A program made the translations under genes and the position numbers. The notes under the pieces were generated by a model. That model saw only the letters and a program-made list of their open reading frames with translations, was not told the origin of the DNA and made no database searches. Shown piece by piece: positions 50,786 to 62,632 of a stretch of 64,000 bases of DNA (its first letter is position 1; each line of letters starts with the position of its first letter). Origin of the DNA: Embiotoca jacksoni (lineage: Eukaryota > Chordata > Actinopteri > Embiotocidae); assembly GCA_022577435.1 (NCBI GenBank), contig JAKOON010000014.1, forward strand, positions 4,490,347 to 4,554,346, written 5' to 3'.

Positions 50786-52007
50786 GTGAGTTGTTGTCTT
50801 TTTTCTCAGCACATAACTCATGCATGGGAACATAAAAAGATCTCCCAAAGGAGTGCACATAAAGTAGAAACATTTATCTTAAACTTATGCTTCACCAAGA
50901 GTATAGTACTCAAATACTGCAGCTTTAAAAAAATAAAAAATAATAATCTTAAGCAATAAAGCGCTAACACAAAAATACAAACACACCACAGCCTGCGCAG
51001 AGAAAAATGACTCACTTTGATATGCACATAAACATGCAACCGCAATTAAATATGTACCGAATATTTTTGGGAAAATAGTCAAGATACAGAGAAATAACTC
51101 AGCAATTTAAGTGATAAGTGATTTTAAGTTCTCCAACATATGCATTTTCTTACCCTCAAATACAACCCGCACAAGGAAAAACTCACATTCACTTTAACGT
51201 CATCGGAAATGTGTTTGTTCTGTAGTTAATAACGTGACCGCTGGAGGTCGCTAAAATTAAAAAAAATTAACTGCAGGTCATAATTAAGCGGCTTGCACAA
51301 AAGACCTATTGGGTGTTTTTTGTGGGGTTTTTTTGGAGGAGGACAGTACTGAAAAGAATATCTCGTTCCAGGTAATTAAATGTGAGAATCTGCGGGTTTA
51401 TCAGTCTTCAATGCAAATACATTGAATATGTCTGTATATCTACAAAAATAATCTATCAAACAAAACACGGCTTAAAGACAACAAATTGGGCTTTAAGAAG
51501 TTCAGTATTTTGTTTCCATAGACAGGATTTTAAGGGAAAATAATCAGCTTATTCATCAAAGTAGAAAATATTGATTTTCACAGCTTGACATTTGTGGACA
51601 ATACCAGCCACAAACATACTGTTTTGTAATTTAGACGAGTACAAACGGGAGAAAGGAGACAGATTATTATTATTATTGCCAGACTATGTTTGGCTTTGTG
51701 TAATGTGCATCTCAAGGCATCCATATTCAGAAGCCCAAAATATGAGAAGAATGGAAATTTACAATAATGACCACTGAATGTCATTTATCACTGCTGATTG
51801 ACCAGCAGGCATTGCACTTAAACAGGGAAAAAAAACACTTCACTGACAGCAATAAGGATTATTGTAGAAAAATTAAAAGATGTCGTTTATTATAAAGTGA
51901 CAAGACTGACTGTTATTTTTACATTCATGTTACCACTCTGTTTCCCTCCTTCTGTGTATGTTTTCCTGACTTTTATTTGCTCCCAGAATGCTTAGTCAAC
52001 TGCACCA

Positions 52008-52355
52008 TATGATACACTGCCAGTTAAATTTCTATTTATTTGGCCGTTTGACTTTTTATTTCATCTGTTTGTCACAATAATGGAGCCAAAATTATTCACA
52101 CACTTAAACATACACTTGAGATTTCTGCCAATTTTTTTTTATTTTATGGTGCGTGGCTAATTGATAAACCACGTATGTTTTATGATACACTGCCAGTTAA
52201 ATTTCTATTTATTTGGCCGTTTGACTTTTTATTTCATCTGTTTGTCACAATAATGGAGCCAAAATTATTCACACACTTAAACATACACTTGAGATTTCTG
52301 CCAATTTTTTTTTATTTTATGGTGCGTGGCTAATTGATAAACCACGTATGTTTTA
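52008..52355 (+). repeat. Exact 173-bp tandem duplication
   Basis: The unit starting TATGATACACTGCCAGTTAA at 52008 is repeated starting at 52181. I read the two copies through to ACGTATGTTT (52171-52180 and 52344-52353) and saw no difference, including the nine-T run. The unit is not itself simple-sequence DNA. Either the duplication is very recent, or the assembly repeated it. Confidence 0.92.
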
Positions 52356-53893
52356 CTAATGGTATTTGAATCATTAATATGCATTTATTGGCCTTTTTTT
52401 CCCAAGTGTAAGTTTGCCCAAAGAAAAGTCTATAGTGCATCCAAGAATTATGCAATTTATTTTCTTTTGCTCCACTTGCAGTAGTTTCATCCCTGAAGTC
52501 ACAAAACATCCATAAAAGCCACTTTTTAACTGACTGGAGAGACAGAAAGGTGGAAACTGTAAAGAGACCGAATTTAAAAGTAAAAATCTATATGAAGTGG
52601 TGGAAAGAGCACTTTTCCATGGGTGGTTAGCACTCCTGTCCAATAATCTCTGTCTGCAAGAGCCAGAATCAGAACTGTGTTGGGCAATCTCAGAGATCAA
52701 TAAGTCCATCTTTGGCAAAAGAAGCCTTGTTCCTCTCCGTCTTCCTTCTTTACCTTCATCAGCTCCTCTCCATTTCTAACTCAACACTTGCACATTCATC
52801 AAAACCAACATCAGTGCAACATATCCTGCTGTCGGGAGAAATGAACGGGAGAGGGAGAAAGCAGGGAAACATTTGGCTGAAAGACACCAAAAGAGAGTCT
52901 TTATTCAAACAACAGAATAGAAACTTTAAAATGCAATAAAAACAAATCTTAAGATTAACATTTAACATTAACTGTAGTCTTCTCTTTACATTTGTGCTAT
53001 TTCTAAGTTTTGCACACAGATCAAAGCTCGTGTATAAATTAAAGTTCCTCTTCCGGCATTGATTTAAGCGCTAAGAACTGATTTGAGAATATGCAAAAAG
53101 GTTCCCAGCTAAATCTCCACCCACTCCTCCATCACTCGCCTGCAGCTCTATGTTGCTCCAAGATGACAGGATTGGTTCCTTAGGAGTGTTACGTATGAAA
53201 AACTGTCCGAGATGCTCAGACGTAGTGATGACTCCTTATTTTGCTCATAATATGTCTCGTAGCATATCAAAAAAACAGCATGATACATCTGCAGTTGTGA
53301 ATATTAACAAGTAGTTTGTGAATGGATTTTGGCTCCTGCAGCTCTGTTTTAGAAGATATGATGTCCACAGTCCGTTGAACAGATCTATGAAGCATTAACG
53401 TAAAACAGTTGAAATCGCCACTGATTATGGATTATAAACCCTTCAAAAATTGTGCCTTATCAGAAAGTGGTTGATTGTTGTCTTGTTCCAAGACTCTATA
53501 TATTCTTTTCCAGATAAAATGCTGTTTAAGTCATCACTGTAGACCACCCCCGGAAAAATATATCAAGACGGCTGTTACACGACACTCATAAACCACAAGG
53601 CAAACCGTGAGCAGGCTCGAATGCATTTAAAAAAAAAAAAACAGAAGTGTGTTAAAGGGTTCCCGTTGAAGCTAAAACAAGGCAAAATAACGGGTATTTT
53701 ATATGTTAAATCCAAGGCGGCCACGTCCTTCATTTCCTGTGAGGGAAGTCATTTGGGAAGCCAAATGATAATGAAAAGATTTGGGGCGGAATATTCCTTT
53801 AAGGTGTCACAGGTTATCAGCTCCTTCACAGGCATTCGTCAAACTCAACTTCGACGGACTCGGTGTGGTTTCATCTTCACCCGTTATCCTTCA

Positions 53894-53895
<2 letters not shown>

Positions 53896-53926
<31 letters not shown>

Positions 53927-53961
53927 TGTGTGTGAGTGTGTGTGAGAGAGCGAGAGAGAGG

Positions 53962-54034
<73 letters not shown>
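53896..54034 (+). repeat. (GT)n followed by (GA)n
   Basis: About 49 bp of GT (with two GAGT steps) runs directly into about 90 bp of GA from 53945. The GA part is a homopurine mirror repeat, a classic H-DNA-forming sequence. Confidence 0.97.
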
Positions 54035-54035
<1 letters not shown>

Positions 54036-54224
54036 CGTGGATGTCTCCTTGGTGTAAATGTCTTGTTTATCATCTTTCTCCCGCCTGTGCTGTCAGATGT
54101 GATGACAGTCAATCAGAGCAGAAAGTGAGAGAGACGGAGGCCCAGTGTGACGGTGGCGAGACAGAGGACGGCGTGTCTATGACGGAAGGGAAGAAGAGGA
54201 GAAATGAGACACTATGGAGCGGGT

Positions 54225-54246
54225 GGGGGGGGGGGGGGGGGGGGGG
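54225..54246 (+). repeat. Poly-G tract (22 G)
   Basis: An uninterrupted G run 190 bp downstream of the GA tract. It is a strong quadruplex candidate, though the exact length is often unreliable in assemblies. Confidence 0.92.
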
Positions 54247-54432
54247 ATCCTATTTGTCAGCATAGATGTAGGTCTTGTGAGTGTTTTCACTTATTTTCCT
54301 CTCATCAGGACTGAGGCAGTGTGTGCACATCATGACTGACATCTCCTTATGTAAACCCCAGCAGAGATCCACCCACCTTCAACTTACAGTAGCAGAAGTG
54401 TTATCAACCACCAATGAGCGGAAATCACTGTG

Positions 54433-54434
<2 letters not shown>

Positions 54435-54487
<53 letters not shown>
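54435..54487 (+). repeat. (GT)n microsatellite
   Basis: About 26 GT units. Confidence 0.97.
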
Positions 54488-54490
<3 letters not shown>

Positions 54491-54865
54491 CTTATTTGCC
54501 TTTTTGTCCAAGATTCACCATTTTTCATTCGGATATTGATATTCGGTTGCTTTATTGGAGGACTTTTGCTCATGACAACGTGTCGTATAAACCAGTGGGT
54601 ACTTTGCTGTGAACGTTGCTGGCTTTTTTTTTCCTACTCAGTTAATATCAATTAATCAGGTCACATTGAGATCTTTTTTTTTTTTTTATGAGCGACAGAA
54701 CCAAACTAAAGCCAGATAAACACGATCAACAAAGCAGCAGTAAAAACAGTTATAACGGACATAAAACAGCAAGAGACAATAAAGCTTTAAAGCTTTCAAG
54801 TCAAGGGGAATGATTTATTCCAGCTTGAACGCAGTTTGCAGTTCATTCAATTTAAACGGTGCATA

Positions 54866-55358
54866 CAAGGTGCCATCAAAAAGTTCCGAGATTGTTCCCG
54901 TCGTACACGAATGGAGCTCAGTGATGTGCACGGAGCACATTGCGAGTAAGTATTCCAAGTTCGGTCGCTTGATTGACATCAGCGTTAACGTGTTTTTTTT
55001 GTAACGGTGGCACGTGGCCACGTGCAGTTTCACCATGGACCTGAAACTTGAGCTCAAATTTTGTCCTATTGAAGGACCCAAGTGCCATCGCACCTCAGTC
55101 CAGGTTGTTTGCACTACATGGTTTCCCCTCAGATGTAGCAGAATTCAGGGTGAATTCGCGTTATAACCCACCTTGGCGATTGTCAAAGAAAAGCCCACCT
55201 GGTCGCTGCCCTGAGATACGTTCTTCCCTTTTGGAAACACAAATGCCATTTAAAGCACCTCTCGTGTGTCCGATTCATTGACTTGGCGCTTCGAAAGCAT
55301 TTCAGGGGTCTCTGTTGACGATTTTCCAAATGCTCATACTTTTTGATCTTGCACATTG
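54866..55358 (+). mobile_element. Mariner-family MITE, internally deleted
   Basis: Flanked by TA on both sides (54864-54865 and 55359-55360). The left end CAAGGTGCCATCAAAAAGTT and the reverse complement of the right end, CAATGTGCAAGATCAAAAAG, are imperfect inverted repeats. An ATG at 55035 starts MDLKLELKFC, which resembles the MDLKLEQRANIKFC start of mariner transposases. The frame then diverges, and most of the roughly 1 kb transposase is deleted. At 493 bp it is non-autonomous. A shorter relative is at 18776. Confidence 0.75.
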
Positions 55359-55614
55359 TAGGACCCACCAGAAACCAGTTTAGTGTAGATGTAAGGTATA
55401 TACAGTATATCAGTGTTCAAGTGACGCCCTGTAATTTAACCCTCCCAAACAAAGCTTTGTCCTGGAAACCAGCTGGTCTCCGGTCAAACCCTGTCCAGCA
55501 GACTTTTAAGCAGAAAGCAGACCCAACTGTTCTTTGGAAAATTGTTACATTGTCACAGTGACTGTTTTGCGACTGATCTTTCTATTCACGTAGCACAATG
55601 ACATTCTTTGATCT

Positions 55615-55990
55615 GAATTGAAAGAGAAGCAGAGAGCGAGAGAGAGCGGTAGAAAGACTGATGTGAAAATGAGAAAAACTAGAAAAAGTGGGGGAAACAA
55701 AGTCGGCAAAGATTAAAGAACAAGAGGGAGCAAGAACAAAATAGACGCCAGCTAGAGTTTGAAATTATAGGAGAGTGGCAAAACAGAAAAAAAAACAACA
55801 TAAAATATATTACAAAAAAAAATAATTTAAAAAAATGAAAGAAAGTATTATCTCTGTCAGGGAATGGACGAGATGGAAAGTGAAAGAAGTAGAGGAAAAT
55901 TAGATGAGGAATTGAGAGATAATAAAGAAATAAAAGGATCTCTGTGTGATAGAGAAACGCTGCAAAGACAAGCGTGACGGAAATAAGGGG
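55615..55990 (+). repeat. Purine-rich tract
   Basis: About 375 bp dominated by A and G on the plus strand, with A runs near 55785 and 55820. Minus-strand frames through it are phenylalanine/leucine/serine-rich and not real proteins. Confidence 0.5.
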
Positions 55991-57410
55991 TCGAATAGAG
56001 AAGGACTTTGATGACAAACATGTAATAACAGTGTTTCAGTGGTGTGTGCATTCAAATGAACCGTGACTCATCAATCATTGCTGCTTTCCTTTCAAAATCC
56101 TCATTTCAAATCATAAAAACTTGAAAAAAAAAAAAAAAATCCCCCACCAGTGATGCGCAGATCATTTCTGAGCGATGCTCCAAAACCCCTCATCATATCA
56201 TTGTCCACATAATTTGATACAGTCTACAGCAATGTGTTTTTTTTTCTTGTTCTTTCTCTCTTCCCCCTTGTTTACGCATCTTTGGTGACAACCAGCCAAC
56301 TGAGAATGAAATATGGCCCAAACTATCCAATTACGTCAGAAAAAGGGGAGCGAGCTCATTGGAGCATGGCTAAAATCTAATTTTACTCTAATCTCTCCCG
56401 TCTCCTTGGCAGGTAGCAATCGAGGATTCAAATCCCATTTCAGGATATCACGTTAACCCCTAAGACACACACATCCAAACACACGCACTCATCCCACCTC
56501 GAACCGTGGCCGTCGTATCCATCTGCGTGGTAATGCCTTGTCAACAGGATGTGTCCTTGCATCAGACGAACGCCTTTGTGAGAGTAAAATGCCGGCATGG
56601 GCGAATCCGATAGTGTAGCTTGATTTATGCCCCGACCAATTCTGAGCACAGATAAAAGGAATATATATGAAGCAATAAGAGGGAAAGTGAATGTGCAACG
56701 GGACGACAAGAAAGTGATGAAAACAGTAGGAAGAAGACTTGTGAGGTCTATTTTTTTTTCTCTCTCTCTCTCTCTTAAGGTGAAATGAGATGTGAAGTGG
56801 CGAACTTCCTACAAGAGTTGAGAAGCTGAAAGTTTTTACATCATCAAAATTCAAATTAGTCTCTCAGAAACTCGGTCTGTCCCACGACTCCTCCTGTAGC
56901 TCTTTTTGTAGCGCGCGGTAATCTTACTCCGTCTTTGCTGAAGTTTCAGGTGCAAAGAGAAACCGCAGATGCGCCAAGACCGGCGGTCAACGGTGTTGGC
57001 AGCTTTTGTGGCGAAAGGTAGAAAGAGAGCAAATGATGGTGACCTCCTGAGCTCCATTTCCTCTCTGTGTTGGTTTATATGGATGCTAACAGGGTTGTTC
57101 AAATTGTTTCTGTCGTCTGACAGCAGAAATTTCAGCACATTTTCTGTGAAAGTCAGTTATTCCCGAATGGGAACTTTCCCACTTCCCAGCTGGAATTGTT
57201 TTAAAACACAAACATGTAACGGTTAAGAAAACAATTTGCGTTCAGGGTCTACTTTTTCACATGTTCAAGAGCTGTTGAGCATAAATCACCTTTATCAGAA
57301 CATAGAATTGTAGATGTTCCAAATTCCCATTATTCAACAATAATTTTTGATAATTCCACGAAAATGAACCAGCTTCATCGCAATGAAAAAGATCAAGATT
57401 GAACAATTGT

Positions 57411-57550
57411 GTTAATGGGCTTTCCATGGGAGCCAGAGGTTGTTGAATCGAGCTCCTAGTGGCCATCAGTGGTATTGCACTTTAAGGGAGTTCCGCAAAG
57501 AATTCTCTTTTTAAAATTCAGGGACTACGGCCAATTTTATTTACAGTCTG
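57411..57550 (+). repeat. Diverged fish dispersed repeat, copy 2
   Basis: CATGGGAGCCAGAGG, GAGCTCCTAGTGGCCATCAG, TTGCACTTTAAGGGAGTTCC and TTTTATTTACAGTCTGTGAT are in the same order as the copy at 9229-9366. Confidence 0.5.
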
Positions 57551-57984
57551 TGATGCCCACCGAAGATATCATACACAGTACAAAGTCACACCTGCGAAGC
57601 ATCAGTGTTAACATTCTGTTTGACCTTCCATCACTGACTAAAACAAGGCTTTTCTCCACTGGAAATTTAGCTTTTTTCCAAAACTGACCTTCTAAATATG
57701 CTAGCTATGCATTATATCGCTGACAAAACAGATGTCGGCAGCAGCACAGAAAAGGGACGCAACAAAAAGGACGATACTTTGCCCACTTTGAAATAATTGG
57801 AAATTCAGCTTTGATTGTTCTCTGAGAAAGCCACAACTCAAAACTCTCGTCTCATTGAAATTGTTGGAATCTGTTTGCAATAAAGAATGCATTCGGGTGG
57901 CAGGAGAGCAAAATACAATTTTTGCAGTGCGAACGGCGTTTGCAATTTTTTTCCAGTCTTGTGTGTCGATGTCATCTCGTTTGA

Positions 57985-58330
57985 ATGCCGCTTCAAGGCT
58001 TCAAGTATCAAAGCACAATATCCATGTGTTTGACCTTAAACACCTCTTTACTTGAAACTTCTTCAGAAAGGTCAAACTCCGATATGGCTTTCACCTTCAT
58101 CTGGAAATGGAACCTCCACTCTGTCACCCGCTTTTATTGTCCTTTTACAGCACTTCAACGCAAGATGTGTAAATTATGAGAGGAGAGGGCAACGACACTG
58201 CATGCCAACCTGACCACCGATCATAGAATCAACAAACGTCGCCTTCAGCTCTTTCTTATTTGGTCTTTTTCCTTTTCTGTCCCTCTCTTTGCCTCCTCTA
58301 TATCTTTTGTTTCAACTCTCGGTGTCTCCA
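57985..58330 (+). repeat. Dispersed repeat D, copy 1
   Basis: This stretch aligns in the same orientation with 60125-60760. Shared blocks are GGCTTTCACCTTCATCTGGA at 58086, CGCTTTTATTGTCC at 58128, CAGCACTTCAAC near 58149, AAATTATGAGAGGA near 58171, CAGCTCTTTCTTATTT near 58246 and TTTCAACTCTCG near 58309. It may be a transposable element or a diverged local duplication. Confidence 0.6.
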
Positions 58331-60124
58331 TCACACCCCCCCCCCCACCCTCTCCTCTTGCTACAATTACCTTGATCTTCCGTTTTTCTTATCGTCCGAA
58401 CTTCACCTCCTCTTCTCACACCATGTCCTGATCCCATCGCTCTCCTTCCTCACCTCGTCTATCCTCTCGTGTGCTATTTCCACATTCATCTCCGACCTTA
58501 AACGTGAAGCGGGAACAACAACAAAAAAGGTCCAGCGTAACAATAATTTACCCAGTCGAATATATCGTAACAAAAGAGATCGCTCCTCAAGGTGGCCTGT
58601 TTCCGGATAATGCACCTCTGAGGATTATCAGAAGGAACAAAAAGCCCCAAGAATAGCCGGATGCCACGTCCACGCCGCTTATTTTCACCCCTTTTCTCCG
58701 CCCCTTCTTCTCTCTCTGTCCTCTCCAATATCACACCTGCTGCTTTCTTTTTCCTCTCCACCCTCGCCGCCCTCCACACCGTCAGCTTACACTGATCTCG
58801 GTAATTGAGAGGATGGTCCGCTCTGCAGCAGCGCGCTCGGGTCGTCCGCTCGGGCAGCTCGCAAAATCCCCGCCAAGCAATCAGCCGCAGCTCTTATTGC
58901 CCTAGATTGCCATTTAACCTATGATTTGCCACGTGACACGAAGGCGGACCCACTTAAACTCACCGCAGCTTATGTATTTATAACGCCACGCAACTCCGAC
59001 GATTTTCCGCCGTGCGAAGAAACGGTGGCAGATCGTTTTGGGCGGAAGGCGTCGTCTCCAAGGACAAAGGAGTCACGCCGTAGCCAAAATGAGAGTAAGA
59101 AAAGCTGCCTCCAGGTTTCAGACCGAGCGAGTTGTCGGTGTGTCATATTGAAAAAACAGTCATTGTTATCTGAAGGTGAAGAATATGAGGAGGAAGCCCA
59201 AAGAGTTATTAACCTTGGATCCTCGGTGTAGATATGAAGCACTGCCGAGAAAAGAGAAGGAAGGATATGAGAATGTACAAACGTATAGAAAACCAAAAAA
59301 AGGTAAAGCTTTAAGATCGCTGTGGAGAATTGAGGCTGTGGCAGCGATAGAAATAAATGTAAAAATAAAAAGGCTAAGGCAACATTTAGACAGAAGAATA
59401 TAATACTATATCGGGCAGACAGAAAGTGGGAGTACAAACTTATTGAAAGGGCTCTTTACTTTCAGATTTCTGTAGATACAGTATATGGCATTTGTCGACG
59501 ACTTCTTTGCTAAATCTCGATTTTTATTTTTAAATATGAAAAACTGTTTATATTAGAACTAGACAGAAATAAGAGTGAAGGAAATTCAAAAAAAAGAAGA
59601 CAACGTTTCAGTTCACAGAGGAGGAAATGACTAAGAATACAAAACCTGAGAGAGATATTCCATCGCCTGACTCCCCGAGGAGCAACCTGGGAGAACGAGG
59701 GAGGATGACAAGTGGGAGTTTTTTTTTTGTTGTTTTTTTTTTTACTTCCCATCCACACACACTGAATACCTTTGAGGTCCTTTTGAATGTTGAAGAAACT
59801 TACCGTTTGCTCTCACCCCAAAGATTTCTATGTGAGATTGAAAAAGCCAAGATCTTTGACCTAGAACCAACGGATTCTGGGATATTAGACATTATTGGAG
59901 CATTTCATGTGAAGATTCCAGAGCCTGAAGGACAAAATTAACAATTTGGCATTATATCACAGAAGTTACTTGTAGTAAATCGTGGTCAAGTTGTTCTACG
60001 TAGCGTCTTACCGTGTTGTGCAAAGTCCCGTCCAACTCATTTGAAATTCTAGAACAGGAACTGATAGATAACGGTGCCTGGAGGCTGCAAAGCACTTTGG
60101 AAGCTATAGATTTCTTCTTGCTTG

Positions 60125-60760
60125 AGTATCACTTCAAGGCTCAATATGATTCTGTTTGACCTTGGACACCGTATAAAAAGTTTCTTTGTCTTTTTTAAAA
60201 ATATAATAACAGAAAGATAAAACTCAGCCGTGGCTTTCACCTTTGTCTGGGAACCGAATGTCCGTCTCCCACTTTTATTGTCCACGATACTGTGTCATAA
60301 AAGCACCAAAATTAAAGAGTTTGATGTATTTGTTGAAACCGATGTACCGGCACTGACTGTGTCAAAATGAAATCCTTCACTTCAAATGAAAAGCCATCAA
60401 GCGTTTCATACACGATCCAGCCTGTAACTCGATTTTGACTACGTTCTTTCCATTTGTGGAACCCTGGATATTATCTCGTGACCCCCAAAGGGCGCACGAC
60501 CCCTAGGTTGAGATCCACGGCTCTGCAGCACTTCAACACGAGAGGACCGCGCTGCAGAAAAGACTTTAAATTATGAGAGGAAAAGCAAAGACAACTGTAG
60601 ACCTCCCTGACCACCGTGGTCCGTATAGAAATCAGAGATTCAGAGAACGTTGCCTTAAGCTCTTTCTTATTTTGTCTTTATCCTTTTGCGCCCTCCTCCT
60701 TGTCTCTTGTCTCTTCGTCTCCTCTTCATCTCTGCTCTGGTTTCAACTCTCGTCGTCTCC
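60125..60760 (+). repeat. Dispersed repeat D, copy 2, interrupted
   Basis: The matching blocks are GGCTTTCACCTTTGTCTGGG at 60232, CACTTTTATTGTCC at 60270, CAGCACTTCAACACG at 60526, AAATTATGAGAGGA near 60568, TAAGCTCTTTCTTATTTTGT near 60656 and TTTCAACTCTCG near 60741. Relative to copy 1 it has about 230 bp of extra sequence between 60284 and 60525, the right end of which is hAT-like. Confidence 0.6.
60461..60525 (-). mobile_element. hAT-type terminus inside repeat D
   Basis: Read on the minus strand this is CAGAGCCGTGGATCTCAACC, then TAGGGGTCGTGC and TTTGGGGGTCACGAGATAAT. It resembles the CAGTGGTTCTCAACC...GGGGGTCGCGAGATAAT terminus of common vertebrate hAT elements. It lies at the right border of the extra sequence in repeat D copy 2, which suggests an insertion. 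The left border near 60284 is not clean. Confidence 0.6.
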
Positions 60761-62542
60761 TCTGTCCTCTCTCACCTCCCTCTCATTTGCTCATCTTCGC
60801 CGCGGCGCTCAGTCTCCGATCACCTTTGAAGTTGTAGCTCGTCCACAAGCGATTACTGATCCGGGTGCGACGCCCAGTCCGAGACCTTTATCCAGATTTT
60901 TACTTTTAAGTCTACACTGGTCATGCTGTCACACATCAGACTTTACTGAACTGAGCAGATCTAGACCTTAGACCTCGATTGACCCGTCGAGCGTTCAGGT
61001 TGCTCCTCTCAGCTCCAGGAGCGCTGCTCGAAGCACTCGGCAGATTTTGTTTTTTAACAGATTTAACAACTCGGCTTCCCTTCTCTGTTCACTTCTGTCA
61101 TGAGTCTGCAGGAGATTCCAGGACACCGGCAGCTTTCATTTCCATTAACGTCCATCTCGCGTCACAGTACAAAGCTACATTTTGGTGTCGGGTGTCCCGC
61201 CGTAAAACAAACTGCTGTTGGTCACGTCAACATACAGTTAGGTGCTGCATGCTTTATGGTACATGAATTAAAGCAAATAGTATGCTACCGTTATTTATTT
61301 AAGAAAATACATATGAATGAAATACTGGGAGAAAATATTATTTTAGGGCCAGATGTAACAATGAATTTTAAACATATTGTTGGCCTTATTCAAGTTTTTT
61401 TTAATATTTAGATTTACTTTTTCTGTCTGTTTATACTCTACAGTTTATTGCCTTTTTTAATGGACGGCTGTCAGACAGGACAACGTACTTATTCTTTAAG
61501 CACGATATGCTGAGGATGAAAATATAGTAAAACCTTTTGACTCAGTAAATAGATCTGAAATCTACTCCCCTTTTGTTTTTCTCCTCTATTATATTATACC
61601 ATGAGCTGGCATGCGGCACGTGATGCGTGCTGTCACCCAAAGTGCTTCGTGGTACCTTCGGCACAAATAATAAATCCTGGCATGTTTCTTCCCACATAAC
61701 CTGACATTTAGCTGAAGTGAAGTTTGCTGCTGGGTTGTCGTTGTTATTTTTATTCTTTTATTCTACTGTAATACGTGACTGGCGCTGCTGACTGTAGCGC
61801 AGCTCCTCTCCTCGTTCTCAGGGGAACTCACCTGGGTGAATTTTTCCATTAAAGGTTCCAGGAGTAAATCAAGGAGTTGATCAAGAGATCAACGTTGTCA
61901 GTAAAAGCTCTGCTGTTGTTTTTAGCTTTTATCATCGTGTGTATTGGTACTTCAAGGAAGCTAAAAATCACAGTTTTTGTGGACATACTGTACGTGAACA
62001 AACTAAACACACGTACACCTTAAATTTAGAGACATGAGTTTGTCCGTTGTTGGAAGAAAAAAAAAAAAGATAAAAGAACCTGCATTAAAATTCATCCACG
62101 TTTTCATATCATTTTCGGCTACGTTTTGCAGGTCGACTATAAATCTGCACCGTTTGTTACCGTTATCTGTCACCGTTCGCTAAAGCAAACAGAGGCGAAC
62201 CGCAGAGCTGAGTGATCATTCATCACTACAAATGAGCTACAACCCCTTTCACATATAAGTAGTCGTATGATTTATTGTTAATACCAAACTTAAGGGAGCC
62301 GCGAGAGAAAATGCCAAGGCTAAAAGTACAAGTCTGTGTGTGTAAAAACTTCAGGAGAGGGGCTTTATTGCAATATTACCTTGAGAATATCATTAAAAGA
62401 AAATTGAAATGGGAGTTTACCCGTGTCTAATCCTACTTTACAAGCTCGGACATACCGTAGATCTGTTTGGTCTTCCAACAGTAAAGCATAACCACCAAAG
62501 AAATGCCCCCCACAGAAATTACTATGACGATGATGGATGCCC

Positions 62543-62548
<6 letters not shown>

Positions 62549-62627
<79 letters not shown>

Positions 62628-62632
62628 GCGTG
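62549..62632 (+). repeat. (TG)n microsatellite, about 84 bp
   Basis: About 36 pure TG units, then TGCGTGTGCG. Length-variable in all likelihood. Confidence 0.98.

Noticed and set aside
53936..54265. Arginine-glutamate repeat protein
   Set aside because: It is a translation of the GA tract and the G run.
56410..56445. tRNA B-box-like GAGGATTCAAATCCC
   Set aside because: A single motif without A box or acceptor stem pairing.
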